In this document: positions 49,816-58,445 of the stretch, in pieces
How positions within the stretch are numbered: the stretch's first letter is position 1
Layout: every line of letters starts with the position of its first letter
Source of the DNA: Rhodospirillales bacterium 24-66-33
GTDB lineage: Bacteria > Pseudomonadota > Alphaproteobacteria > Reyranellales > Reyranellaceae
Assembly: GCA_002281855.1 (NCBI GenBank)
Contig: NCHQ01000022.1
Location: 1-64,000 of the forward strand
DNA: 64,000 bases
Reading direction: 5' to 3'
The notes under the pieces: generated by a model
What the model saw: the letters and a program-made list of their open reading frames with translations, nothing else
Told to the model about the DNA's origin: nothing
Database searches by the model: none
Made by a program: the position numbers and the translations under genes

Positions 49816-51399
49816 GTGCCCGATTCCGCCGCTCTTCCCGCTTCCGACGCCCGCCTGGCCGGCCATCCCGCCGGACTCAGGCGCACGTTTGCGATCATCT
49901 CGCATCCCGACGCCGGCAAGACGACGCTGACGGAAAAGCTGCTGCTGTTCGGCGGCGCCATCCACGTCGCCGGCGCCGTGAAGGCGCGCGGCGAGGCGCG
50001 CCGGGCGCGCTCGGACTGGATGAAGATCGAGCAGCAGCGCGGCATCTCGGTCACGACCTCGGTGATGCATTTCGAATATGGCGGCGCCGTCTTCAATCTG
50101 CTCGACACGCCAGGCCACGAAGACTTCAGCGAAGACACATACCGCACGCTGACCGCCGTCGATTCGGCGGTGATGGTGATCGACGCCGCCAAGGGCATCG
50201 AGGCGCGCACCCGCAAGCTGTTCGAGATCTGCCGCCTGCGCGACGTGCCGATCATCACCTTCATCAACAAGATGGACCGCGAGTCCAAGGATCCGATCGA
50301 GCTTTTGGACGAGGTCGCCTCGGCCCTGGCGCTCGACGTCTCGCCCATGACCTGGCCGACCGGCTCGGGCCAGAACTTCAAGGGTACCTACGATCTCAAC
50401 AACAACCGCATGCTGGTGTTCGACAACACCGACCGGAGCCGCATCGGCGAGGTGATCGAGAACTACACGATCGCCGATCCCAACTTCGCCGAAGAGGTCG
50501 AGCTGGTGCGCGCGGGGTACCCTGAATTCGATCTGGAGAGCTATCGCGCCGGCCATCTGTCGCCGGTGTTCTTCGGCTCGGCCTACAACAATTTCGGCGT
50601 GAAGGAATTGCTCGACGCGATCGCCGCCTGGGCGCCGCCGCCGCGGCCGCAGCCCGCCGAGCCGCGGCCGATCGAGCCGACCGAGCCCAAGGTCTCGGGC
50701 TTCGTGTTCAAGGTCCAGGCCAACATGGACCCCAACCACCGCGACCGCATCGCCTTCCTGCGCCTGTGCAGCGGCAAGTTCCGCCGCGGCATGAAGCTGA
50801 CGCAGATGGGCACGTCGAAGGTGCTCTCGGTCAATTCACCGATCCTGTTCTTCGCCCGCGAGCGCGAGATCGTCGACGAGGCCTGGCCCGGCGACATCAT
50901 CGGCATTCCCAATCACGGCGTGCTGCGGGTCGGCGACACGCTGACCGAGGGCGAGACGCTGAAGATCGTCGGCATCCCGAACTTCGCGCCGGAAATCCTG
51001 CGCCGCGTGCGGCTGGAGGACCCGATGAAGTCCAAGCAGCTCCGGCGCGCGCTCGAGGATCTGGCCGAGGAGGGCGTGACGCAGGTGTTCCGCCGGGTCA
51101 TCGGCGGCGACCATATCGTGGGCGTGGTGGGCGAACTGCAGCTCGACGTGCTCAAGACCCGCGTCGAGGCCGAGTACAACGTCCATATCGATCTCGAACC
51201 GGCACCGTTCGAGACCGCGCGCTGGATCTCGGCCGAGACCAAGGCCGACCTCGAGGAGTTCATGTCGGCCAACCGCGGCGGCATGTCCGAAGACCGCGAC
51301 GGCTCCCCGGTGTTCCTGGCGCGCAATGCCTGGGAGCTGGGCTATATCGCCGAGAAGAGCCCCAAGGTGAAGTTCGCGGATATCCGCGAACGCGCTTAA
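49816..51399 (+). CDS. prfC: Peptide chain release factor 3
   Basis: A 527-residue translational GTPase. G1 is SHPDAGKTTLTEKLL (position 1 Ser-His-Pro in place of Ala-His), G2 is RGISVTTSVMHF, G3 is DTPGHEDFSEDTYRTL, G4 is INKMDRE. The C-terminal half has DHIVGVVGELQLDVLKTRVE. RF3 releases RF1 and RF2 from the ribosome after termination. The start is GTG at 49816. A weak promoter-like pair (TTGACG at 49760 and TACCCC at 49783, 17 bases apart) precedes it. It is divergent from the HEPN-like gene and ends nine bases before an R1 element. Confidence 0.93.
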   Translation: MPDSAALPASDARLAGHPAGLRRTFAIISHPDAGKTTLTEKLLLFGGAIHVAGAVKARGEARRARSDWMKIEQQRGISVTTSVMHFEYGGAVFNLLDTPGHEDFSEDTYRTLTAVDSAVMVIDAAKGIEARTRKLFEICRLRDVPIITFINKMDRESKDPIELLDEVASALALDVSPMTWPTGSGQNFKGTYDLNNNRMLVFDNTDRSRIGEVIENYTIADPNFAEEVELVRAGYPEFDLESYRAGHLSPVFFGSAYNNFGVKELLDAIAAWAPPPRPQPAEPRPIEPTEPKVSGFVFKVQANMDPNHRDRIAFLRLCSGKFRRGMKLTQMGTSKVLSVNSPILFFAREREIVDEAWPGDIIGIPNHGVLRVGDTLTEGETLKIVGIPNFAPEILRRVRLEDPMKSKQLRRALEDLAEEGVTQVFRRVIGGDHIVGVVGELQLDVLKTRVEAEYNVHIDLEPAPFETARWISAETKADLEEFMSANRGGMSEDRDGSPVFLARNAWELGYIAEKSPKVKFADIRERA

Positions 51400-51407
51400 C
51401 TCAATAT

Positions 51408-51493
51408 GTCGTCCTGAGCGCAGCGAAGGACCTTGCGGAGCGACCGAAGCACTCCGTGGCTGGCGTTAGATCCTTCGCTGCGCTCAGGATGAC
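51408..51493. repeat. Palindromic repeat family R1, copy 3
   Basis: Arms GTCGTCCTGAGCGCAGCGAA (51408-51427) and TTCGCTGCGCTCAGGATGAC (51474-51493). It lies at a convergent junction, and its right arm supplies the stop codon and last codons of the amidohydrolase gene at 51484 (TCA read as TGA on the minus strand). Confidence 0.88.
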
Positions 51494-52329
51494 TTGGAAG
51501 GCGACCAGCCGTAGGCCTTGGCGCAGGCACCGCCCATCAGCATCGCGCGTTCGCTGTCGCTGAGCGTCTTCGTTTCCAGGAACGGCTTCACCGCCTGCTC
51601 GTAGTTCACGACGGCGAAGGCGCGCGTCCAGTCGGTGCCCCACAGGCAGCGCTCGAAGCCCCAGGCGTCGAAGATTCGCTTCAGCGGGTCCCAGATGTCG
51701 GGGAACGGATAGGGCTCCCTGGAGAGCGTGCAGGCGCCGCTGATCTTGATCACGGCGTTGGGGCGCTTGGCGAGGTCGAGGATTTTCGGCAGGTCGGCCC
51801 AGGGCTGGGCGGGCGCGGGCGGGACGCGCGGCTGCAGCAGGCCGAGATGGTCGACGATGAACCGCGTCTCGGGATGACGGTCGATGATCTGCATACCCTC
51901 CTCGACCCGGCCCCAGAACAGGAAGTTGAGCGGCAGGTCGTACCGGACCGCGGCCTTGCAGATGCGGTCGAGGCCGGGATGGTCGGCGGCGCGCTTCTCC
52001 TCCTCGCGCAGGAAGATGCGGATGCCGACGGCGCCCTGCGTCTCCTTCCACTTGGCGATCACGTCGGCCACGTTCTCGTCGTCGGGATCGACCGGCTTCA
52101 CGATCGCCATGCGGCCGGGGTGACGGCGCGCCACTTCTTCGGCGTAGCTGGCGTCATAGCGGTACATCGCGAAGGGCGAGATCATGATCGCGCCGTCGAC
52201 GCCGACCGCGTCCATCGCCGCCACCATCTCGTCGCCGGTCACGTGACCGGGCCAGTTCGGAATGGTGGCCCAGGGCCGTTGCAGCGTGTTGGCCTCGTAG
52301 GCATGGACCTGGGAATCGATGATCGGCAT
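51484..52329 (-). CDS. Amidohydrolase (amidohydrolase-2 family)
   Basis: A 281-residue TIM-barrel hydrolase. The start MPIIDSQVHAYEANTLQRPW shows the DxHxH variant (DSQVHAY). Later marks are FIVDHLGLLQPRVPP, KISGACTLSREPYPF and the Asp in CLWGTDWTRAF. The fold and length match the gene at 20603, with a different loop set, and lactone or aromatic acid hydrolysis or decarboxylation is the expected reaction. The ATG at 52329 is chosen; longer open frames run through the next gene. The C-terminal end (PSKSS) and the stop lie inside an R1 repeat. An R1-like element also separates it from CaiB. Confidence 0.84.
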   Translation of the reverse strand: MPIIDSQVHAYEANTLQRPWATIPNWPGHVTGDEMVAAMDAVGVDGAIMISPFAMYRYDASYAEEVARRHPGRMAIVKPVDPDDENVADVIAKWKETQGAVGIRIFLREEEKRAADHPGLDRICKAAVRYDLPLNFLFWGRVEEGMQIIDRHPETRFIVDHLGLLQPRVPPAPAQPWADLPKILDLAKRPNAVIKISGACTLSREPYPFPDIWDPLKRIFDAWGFERCLWGTDWTRAFAVVNYEQAVKPFLETKTLSDSERAMLMGGACAKAYGWSPSKSS

Positions 52330-52350
52330 GGGTTTCCTTCCTTTTTGTTT

Positions 52351-52463
52351 TGTCGTCCTGAGCAGAGCGAAGGACCTGACGGAGCGATCAGCGGAGATGA
52401 AGCTGACGTGAGTTCCCTCGCTGCGCTCCAGGGCGGGGCTTACCCCGCCCGCGATGACAATGG
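52351..52463. repeat. Palindromic repeat family R1, copy 4, disrupted
   Basis: The left arm TGTCGTCCTGAGCAGAGCGA is near-normal. The right arm CCCTCGCTGCGCTCCAGG is interrupted by GCGGGGCTTACCCCGCCCGC, a separate small hairpin, before GATGACAATG. It appears to be a decayed R1 copy with an insertion. It lies between two genes on the same strand. Confidence 0.7.
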
Positions 52464-53687
52464 TTACTTCTTCTTCCGTTCCGTCACAGGCACGGTGACT
52501 TCGCTGGCGCGCAGCTGCAGCAGCTCGTCCGCCTTCAATCCGAGCAACTCGCCCAGCACCGCATCGGTATGCTGCCCCAGGGTTGGCGCCGGGCGCTTGA
52601 TCTCCGACTTGCCGCCGGTGTGGAGGCGGATGGGCGAGATCGGCACGCGGGTCTTGCCGCGGCGCGGATGGTCGACATCGACCCAGAAGCCGCGCGCCTC
52701 GAGATGCGGATCGTAGGCGACCTCGCGCGCGGTCTTCACCGGGGCGCAGGGGACACGCGCTTCGTTGAGCGCGGCAAGCACCTCGTCCTTGGTCTTCGGC
52801 AACGTCCAGGCGCCGACCGCGTCGTCGATCAGGTCCATGTTCCGGGCGCGCCCGGGTGTGGTCGCGAACTCGGGATTGGCGAGCCAGTCCTGGCGGCCCA
52901 GCATCTCGCACATCGACGTCCAGTGCCGCTCGGCCGAGGTGAAGATCGCGACGTAACCGTCGCGGCAGCGATAGGTGTTGTACGGCGCCATGGCCAGCGC
53001 GGGATGCCGGTTGCCGGTACGGTCGGGCACGTTCTTGTCGCCGTCCATCACCGCGCCCAGGGCCGAGGCGATCGAGACGGCGCCCGCCTCGTGCATGGCG
53101 ACCTCGACCCGCTGGCCCTTGCCCGTGCGCTCGCGCTGCACGAGCGCGCCCAGGATGCCGGCGCAGAGATGGATGCCCGCGAGGAAATCGCAGACCGCGG
53201 CGCCGGCCTTGGTCGGCGGTCCGTCGGCGTCGCCGGTGGCGTTGGTGATGCCGCTCATCGCCTGGATGGTGACGTCCATGGCGGCGAGGTCGCGATAGGG
53301 GCCGTCGAGGCCGAAGCCCGAACTGCCGCCATAGACGAGGCGCGGGTTCAGCTTGCTCAGCACGTCGTAGCCCAGTCCCAGCCGGTCCATGACGCCGGCG
53401 GCGAAGTTCTCGATCAGCACGTCGGCCTTGGCGACCAGGTCGAGGAAGATCTCCTTGCCGCGGGGCTGCTTGAAGTCGAGGACGACCGACTCCTTGTTGG
53501 AGTTCAGCATGACCAGCGGATAGGGCTCGACCTCGCGCTTGCGGCGGCGCACCACGTCGCCCTCCGGCGGCTCGATCTTGAGCACGCGCGCGCCCATGAA
53601 GGCGAGCTGCAGCCCGCAATAAGGGCCGTTGTAGATCTGGCCGAGATCGAGGACGAGCATCCCGTCGAGGGGGCGGCGGATGGTCAT
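52464..53687 (-). CDS. CaiB/BaiF family CoA-transferase
   Basis: A 407-residue class III CoA-transferase. It starts RPLDGMLVLDLGQIYNGPYC, has VRRRKREVEPYPLVMLNSNK, the catalytic Asp in AAMDVTIQAMSGITNATGD and the active-site GGSSGFGLDGPYRD, and ends with LGQHTDAVLGELLGL. It moves CoA between carboxylic acids, for example carnitine or bile acid derivatives. The ATG at 53687 gives the family start. It is divergent from the first RidA gene by 112 bases. Substrate unknown; the region suits breakdown of an acid through its CoA ester. Confidence 0.9.
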   Translation of the reverse strand: MTIRRPLDGMLVLDLGQIYNGPYCGLQLAFMGARVLKIEPPEGDVVRRRKREVEPYPLVMLNSNKESVVLDFKQPRGKEIFLDLVAKADVLIENFAAGVMDRLGLGYDVLSKLNPRLVYGGSSGFGLDGPYRDLAAMDVTIQAMSGITNATGDADGPPTKAGAAVCDFLAGIHLCAGILGALVQRERTGKGQRVEVAMHEAGAVSIASALGAVMDGDKNVPDRTGNRHPALAMAPYNTYRCRDGYVAIFTSAERHWTSMCEMLGRQDWLANPEFATTPGRARNMDLIDDAVGAWTLPKTKDEVLAALNEARVPCAPVKTAREVAYDPHLEARGFWVDVDHPRRGKTRVPISPIRLHTGGKSEIKRPAPTLGQHTDAVLGELLGLKADELLQLRASEVTVPVTERKKK

Positions 53688-53799
53688 GGCGGTTCTCCGG
53701 TAGGCTTCCTCGAACTGTAACGCGATCCGGCGGCGCGGGCAGCGCGGAGTGCGTCTCCGGTCCGTTGTGCGAGCGGAAAGGGCGCTTTAGGGTCGGCGC

Positions 53800-54150
53800 A
53801 TGAGCACCATCACGCGAATCGACTGCGGCCCGCGCATGAGCGAGGCCGTCATCCTGGGCAACCGCATCCACTGCTCGGGCATGATCCCCGAGGATACGAG
53901 TCTCGACATCACCGGCCAGGTGCAGCAGGCGCTGGCCGAGATCGACTCCCTGCTGGCCAGGGGCGGCAGCGACAAGTCGAAGATCCTGACGGCCACGATC
54001 TGGCTGAGCGACATCGCCGATTTTGCCGCCATGAATAAAGTTTGGGACGCCTGGGTCGTGCCCGGCCACACGCCCGCACGCGCCACCGTCCAGGCCCGGC
54101 TGAACGACCCGAACATGAAGGTCGAAATCATGGTCGTCGCGGCGATCTAG
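53800..54150 (+). CDS. RidA family protein, copy 1
   Basis: A 116-residue YjgF/RidA-type protein. It has ILGNRIHCSGMIPEDTSLDI, the KILTATIWLSDIADFAAMNK helix, the conserved Arg in GHTPARATVQARL and the closing VEIMVVAAI. RidA enzymes hydrolyse reactive enamines and imines such as 2-aminoacrylate; the Arg holds the carboxylate and the final Glu (VEI) helps. A second copy lies 50 bases on. Both are shorter than E. coli RidA (128) and belong to a separate Rid branch. Confidence 0.87.
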   Translation: MSTITRIDCGPRMSEAVILGNRIHCSGMIPEDTSLDITGQVQQALAEIDSLLARGGSDKSKILTATIWLSDIADFAAMNKVWDAWVVPGHTPARATVQARLNDPNMKVEIMVVAAI

Positions 54151-54200
54151 CCTCTGCTAAGGTCCCGCCCGCTTTTGAAGTTTCTTCGAGGAGAGAGAAT

Positions 54201-54548
54201 ATGAGCATCAAGCGCATCAACGCCGGCGCCCGCATGAGCAGCGCCGTGGTCCATGGCGACACGGTCTATCTCGCCGGCCTGACCGCCGACGACGCCAAGG
54301 CCGACGTCAAGGGCCAGACCAAGCAGATCCTCGACAAGGTCGACAAGTTCCTGGCCGAAGCCGGCACCGACAAGTCGAAGGTGCTCTCGGCCAACATCTG
54401 GCTGACCGACATCTCGACCTGGAGCCAGATGAACGAAGTCTGGGACGCCTGGGTCTCCCCCGGCAACGCCCCGGCTCGCGCCACCGTCGAAGCCAAGCTG
54501 GCGGCTCCCGGCCTCTCGGTCGAGATCATGATCCAGGCCGCCAAGTAA
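54201..54548 (+). CDS. RidA family protein, copy 2
   Basis: A 115-residue paralogue of the gene before it, close throughout: the blocks NIWLTDISTWSQMNEVWDAW and GNAPARATVEAKL match residue for residue in pattern. It keeps the Arg and the terminal Glu. A GAGGAGAG lies before the ATG. The pair probably arose by tandem duplication and is transcribed together, ending at the terminator at 54567. Each may protect from different reactive imines. Confidence 0.88.
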   Translation: MSIKRINAGARMSSAVVHGDTVYLAGLTADDAKADVKGQTKQILDKVDKFLAEAGTDKSKVLSANIWLTDISTWSQMNEVWDAWVSPGNAPARATVEAKLAAPGLSVEIMIQAAK

Positions 54549-54566
54549 GCGCGTCTGCTTCAATAG

Positions 54567-54600
54567 AAAAGGGCCGGCATTCGCCGGCCCTTTTGCTTTT
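54567..54600 (+). terminator. Intrinsic terminator after the RidA pair
   Basis: AAAAGGGCCGGC (54567-54578), loop ATTC, GCCGGCCCTTTT (54583-54594), then GCTTTT. A perfect 12-pair stem with a T-rich tail: the clearest rho-independent terminator in the window. Confidence 0.9.
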
Positions 54601-54700
54601 CGGGCGCTGTCTTGACGCAATTGCCCGGCGTCGGCTTCTATCCGCCCGAACTCCGGGGAGAGGGTAGATGGTGGTAAAGAGGTCATGACCCCTCCGTCGG

Positions 54701-54759
54701 CTAAGCGGCTTGGTTACAAGCCGCGGGACGCCGACACCTCCCCATCTGAATGGGGAGGC
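54701..54759. repeat. Palindromic repeat family R3, copy 2
   Basis: CTAAGCGGCTTGGTTACAAG begins the core palindrome, followed by ACACCTCCCCATCTGAATGG and its closing GGGAGGC. It matches 45894-45950 nearly throughout. It lies between the RidA terminator and the convergent FAD-oxidase gene, whose stop is five bases on. Confidence 0.9.
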
Positions 54760-54763
54760 AATC

Positions 54764-56167
54764 TCAGTTGATCGGCCCGATGATCTTGCCCGGGTTCATG
54801 ATGTTGTCCGGGTCGATCGCCTTCTTGATCGCGCGCATCAGCGACATCGCCTCGCCGTGCTCGGCGTAGAGATATTTGATCTTGCCGATGCCGACACCGT
54901 GCTCGCCGGTGCAGGTGCCGCCGAGATGCTGGGCGCGCGCCACCATGCGGTCGTTGAGGGCCTCGGCCTTGGGCAGGTAGGTCGGGTCGTTGGGATCGAC
55001 CATCATGGTGAGATGGAAGTTGCCGTCGCCGACATGGCCGACGATCGGCGCGTAGAGGCCGTTGGCCTGGATGTCCTTCTGCGTCTCGAGGATGCACTCG
55101 GCCAGGCGGCTGATCGGCACGCAGACATCGGTCGCCCACATGCCCCAGCCCGGCTTGTAGGCCTTGGCGGCCCAGGCGGCGTCGTGGCGGGCCTGCCACA
55201 TCCTGCTGCGTTCCTCGGCCTGGTTGGTCCAGGCGAAGTCGCCGCCGCCATGTTCGGCGGCGATGGCCTGCACCATCTCGGCCTGTTCCCTGGTGCCGGC
55301 CTCGGTGCCGTGGAACTCCAGCAGCAGCAGGTTCTTCTGCGGCAGCGTGAGCTTGGAATACTGGTTCACCGTGTCGACCGTGTAGGTGTCCATCAGCTCG
55401 ATGCGCGCCACCGGGATGCCGGACTGGATGGTCTGGATCACCGTGTTGACCGCGCCTTCGAGACTGTCGAAGGCGCAGGTCGCGGCGACCATCGATTCAG
55501 GCGTGCCGTAGAGGCGAAGCGTGATCTCGGTGATGACGCCCAGCGTGCCTTCGGAGCCCACGAACAGTTTCACCAGGTCGTAGCCCGCGCTCGACTTCCG
55601 CGAGCGGCGGCCCAACTGCATGATCCGGCCGTCGGGCGTCACGACCTGCAGCGACAGCACGTTCTCGCGCATCGTGCCGTAGCGCACGGCGTTGGTGCCG
55701 GAGGCGCGGGTGCTGGTCATGCCGCCGATCGAGGCGTCGGCACCGGGGTCGATCGGGAAAAAGAGACCGGTCGCGCGGAGATACTCGTTCAGCTGCTTGC
55801 GGGTGACGCCGGGTTGCACGACCACGTCGAGGTCGGCCTCGTTGACCTGCAGCACCTTGTTCATGCGGCTGACGTCGAGCGAGATGCCGCCGTTGGGGGC
55901 GCTGATATGGCCCTCCAGCGAGGTGCCGGTGCCGAACGGGATGATCGGGGTCTTGTGGCGGGCGCAGAGCTGGACGATCTGCTGCACCTCCTCGGTCGAT
56001 TCGGCGAAGACCACGGCGTCGGGCAGGTGCGCTTCGTGATACGAAATGTCCTTGCCGTGCTGTTCGCGGACGGCGTGCGCGGTGCTGACCCGGTCGCCGA
56101 ACAGCGCCCTGAGCTCGGCGATCGTGGCATCGACGTTGAGGGGTCTCGCCTGGGCCGCTACAGCCAT
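54764..56167 (-). CDS. FAD-linked oxidase, D-lactate dehydrogenase / GlcD type
   Basis: A 467-residue vanillyl-alcohol-oxidase-fold flavoprotein. The FAD loop is PIIPFGTGTSLEGHISAPNG near 75, with GVTRKQLNEYLRATGLFFPI and ASIGGMTSTRASGTNAVRYG. The C-terminal half holds the metal-binding GHVGDGNFHL and GTCTGEHGVGIGKIKYL. Such enzymes oxidise D-lactate, glycolate or D-2-hydroxyacids with electrons passed to a cytochrome or ETF. The ATG at 56167 is chosen over 56221 (18 residues longer, toward the divergent gene). It is divergent from the thiolase by 71 bases. The substrate is not fixed by sequence. Confidence 0.88.
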   Translation of the reverse strand: MAVAAQARPLNVDATIAELRALFGDRVSTAHAVREQHGKDISYHEAHLPDAVVFAESTEEVQQIVQLCARHKTPIIPFGTGTSLEGHISAPNGGISLDVSRMNKVLQVNEADLDVVVQPGVTRKQLNEYLRATGLFFPIDPGADASIGGMTSTRASGTNAVRYGTMRENVLSLQVVTPDGRIMQLGRRSRKSSAGYDLVKLFVGSEGTLGVITEITLRLYGTPESMVAATCAFDSLEGAVNTVIQTIQSGIPVARIELMDTYTVDTVNQYSKLTLPQKNLLLLEFHGTEAGTREQAEMVQAIAAEHGGGDFAWTNQAEERSRMWQARHDAAWAAKAYKPGWGMWATDVCVPISRLAECILETQKDIQANGLYAPIVGHVGDGNFHLTMMVDPNDPTYLPKAEALNDRMVARAQHLGGTCTGEHGVGIGKIKYLYAEHGEAMSLMRAIKKAIDPDNIMNPGKIIGPIN

Positions 56168-56238
56168 GTTCGTTCTCCTAGCGTAAGCCGTTTGGATACG
56201 CTCAAATGCGGCCAAAGCCAACCTGAGGAAACCGCCCC

Positions 56239-57489
56239 ATGCGCGACGTCTACATGATCGGCGCCTACACGACCGTCTTCAAGAAGCACCCCGGCCTGAG
56301 CTTCGGCGACCTCGCCCGGGAGGCCTATCTGGGCACCCTGGCCGATGCCGGCATGGACAAGGGGACCGACATCGAAACCGGCTGGCTGGGCAATTGCGGC
56401 ATGGGCTTCTGGGGCCAGAACTCGATCCGCGGCCAGGCGCTGTTCCAGCCGCTGGTCGAGGAGGGGCTGTTCCCCGAGCGGGTGCCGATGTTCAACGTCG
56501 AGAATGCCTGCGCCACCGCCTCGACCGCCTTCATGGGCGCCTGGAAGGACGTGCTGGCCGGCACCCACGAGCTCACCTTCTGCCTGGGCGTCGAGAAGCT
56601 GTTCAGCCCGGAGGCGCCCGAGCGCACGGCCGGCCTGTTCAACCAGGGCTATATCACCAGCCAGCACGACCGGCTGGTCGAGGAGATGAACCGGGTGGGC
56701 AAGATGGTCGGGTCGGAGTTCAAGCCGGGCGATGACCGCACCATCTTCATGGATACCTACGCCATGCAGGCCAAGTGGCACATGTGGAAGTACGGCACGA
56801 CTCAGGCCCAGATCGCGGCCGGCGCCGCCAAGAACCACAATTACGGCGCGCTGAACGAGAAGGCGCAGTACCGCTTCCAGATGACGCCGCAGTCGGTGAT
56901 GGAGGACCGCCCGGTGTCGTTCCCGCTGACCCGCGCCATGTGCGCGCCGATCGGCGACGGCGCCGCGGCGGCGCTGCTCTGCTCGGCGGAGTATCTCGCG
57001 AAGCAGCCTAAGCAGGTCCAGGACCGCGCCGTGAAGATCGCGGGCGTCGGTTTCTCGGGCGGCATGTACCGAAACCTCGACGAGCCGGGCCTGACGCGCG
57101 CGGCCGCCGACAAGGCCTACCGGATGGCGGGCCTGGGGCCTGAGGACATCGACGTCGCCGAGGTCCATGACGCCACCAGCTTCTGCGAGATCTACCAGTG
57201 CGAGATGCTGCGCTTCTGCCCCGAGGGGGAGGGTGGCAAGTTCGTCGAATCGGGCGCCACCGGCCCGGGCGGCAAGCTGCCGGTCAACACCTCGGGCGGC
57301 CTGGTCTCCAAGGGCCATCCGGTGGGCGCCACCGGCCTGTCGATGCTGGCCGAACTCGCCACGCAGCTGCGCGGCGAGGCCGGTGCGCGCCAGGTGGACG
57401 GGGCCAGGGTCGCGCTCGCCGAGAATGGCGGCGGCGTCATCGGCATGGAGGAGGCCGTCGCCTCCGTCGTGATTCTCAAGAAAGAGTAG
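56239..57489 (+). CDS. SCP2-type thiolase (acetyl-CoA acetyltransferase-like)
   Basis: A 416-residue thiolase. The nucleophile is the Cys of NVENACATASTAF near 95, the His lies in KGHPVGATGLSM near 355, and the late motif is ENGGG where degradative thiolases have CxG, as in sterol-carrier-protein-X thiolases. NTSGGLVSKGHP is also typical. It cleaves 3-oxoacyl-CoA, often with branched or ring-bearing chains. The SDR gene starts nine bases after its stop. The two enzymes would give the last two steps of a beta-oxidation-like route. Confidence 0.9.
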   Translation: MRDVYMIGAYTTVFKKHPGLSFGDLAREAYLGTLADAGMDKGTDIETGWLGNCGMGFWGQNSIRGQALFQPLVEEGLFPERVPMFNVENACATASTAFMGAWKDVLAGTHELTFCLGVEKLFSPEAPERTAGLFNQGYITSQHDRLVEEMNRVGKMVGSEFKPGDDRTIFMDTYAMQAKWHMWKYGTTQAQIAAGAAKNHNYGALNEKAQYRFQMTPQSVMEDRPVSFPLTRAMCAPIGDGAAAALLCSAEYLAKQPKQVQDRAVKIAGVGFSGGMYRNLDEPGLTRAAADKAYRMAGLGPEDIDVAEVHDATSFCEIYQCEMLRFCPEGEGGKFVESGATGPGGKLPVNTSGGLVSKGHPVGATGLSMLAELATQLRGEAGARQVDGARVALAENGGGVIGMEEAVASVVILKKE

Positions 57490-57498
57490 AGGAAAGAC

Positions 57499-58395
57499 AT
57501 GACAATCCGCTTCGACAATCGCGTCGCCATCGTCACCGGCGCGGGCAACGGGCTCGGCCGGGCCCATGCGCTGCTGTTGGCCAGCCGCGGCGCCAAGGTG
57601 GTGGTGAACGATCCGGGCGGCGCGGTCGACGGTAAAGGCGGTGGCCATGCGGCAGCCGACAAGGTGGTCGACGAGATCAAGGCGGCGGGCGGCCAGGCCG
57701 TGGCCAACTACGATTCGGTCGCCGAGGCCGCGACCGCCGCCAACATCGTGAAGACCGCCGTCGATGCCTTCGGTACGGTCGACATCGTCGTGAACAATGC
57801 CGGTGTGCTGCGCGACAAGACCTTCCACAACATGACGACCGAGGATTTCGAGTTCGTCGTGAAGGTCCACTTCCTCGGCACCGCCTATGTCACGCACGCG
57901 GCCTGGCCGATCCTGCGCGCCAAGGCCTATGGCCGCATCGTCGTGACCTCCTCGAATTCGGGCATCTACGGCACCTTCGGCCAGTCCAACTATGGTGGCG
58001 CCAAGCTCGCGGTCGTGGGCTTCATGAACGCGCTGCGCCTGGAGGGCCAGAAGTATAACATCATGATGAATGCGCTGGCGCCGATCGCCGCCACGCGCAT
58101 GACCGAGAGCCTGATGACGCCCGAGGCGCTGGCCAAGCTGCGCCCTGAGTTCGTGTCGCCGATGGTCGCCTACCTGTGCAGCGAACAATGCCAGCGCACC
58201 GGCGACATCTGGAGCGCCGGCGCCGGCACCTTCGCGCGCATCGAGTATCGCGAGGCCGAGGGCCTGCGCATCGACGGTCGTGCGCCGACCATCGAGGACG
58301 TGGCCGACAACATCGACAAGATCGCCGACGTCTCGGCCAGCCGAGTCTTCCGCACCTCCGGCGAGGAAGTCGCCGCCGTCGTGAGCGGCTCCTGA
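57499..58395 (+). CDS. SDR dehydrogenase of the MFE-2 type (3-hydroxyacyl-CoA dehydrogenase-like)
   Basis: A 298-residue short-chain dehydrogenase. The NAD loop is VTGAGNGLGRAHALLL, followed by NNAGVLRDKTFHNMTTEDFE, and the catalytic Ser and Tyr-x3-Lys are in SSNSGIYGTFGQSNYGGAKL. These match the dehydrogenase part of peroxisomal multifunctional enzyme type 2, which oxidises 3R-hydroxyacyl-CoA. The AGAGGAAAG before the ATG is a good ribosome binding site. Between the thiolase and the cyclase gene, it is likely co-transcribed with both. Confidence 0.9.
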   Translation: MTIRFDNRVAIVTGAGNGLGRAHALLLASRGAKVVVNDPGGAVDGKGGGHAAADKVVDEIKAAGGQAVANYDSVAEAATAANIVKTAVDAFGTVDIVVNNAGVLRDKTFHNMTTEDFEFVVKVHFLGTAYVTHAAWPILRAKAYGRIVVTSSNSGIYGTFGQSNYGGAKLAVVGFMNALRLEGQKYNIMMNALAPIAATRMTESLMTPEALAKLRPEFVSPMVAYLCSEQCQRTGDIWSAGAGTFARIEYREAEGLRIDGRAPTIEDVADNIDKIADVSASRVFRTSGEEVAAVVSGS

Positions 58396-58445
58396 GCGGC
58401 GAGGCGCCTCCTGGGACCGCACCGGCAGCGGATCGTCTGCTGCCG

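Noticed and set aside
52569..53720. Long plus-strand frame opposite the CaiB/BaiF gene
   Set aside because: No family motif and shadow-like composition, while the minus strand has all CoA-transferase motifs.
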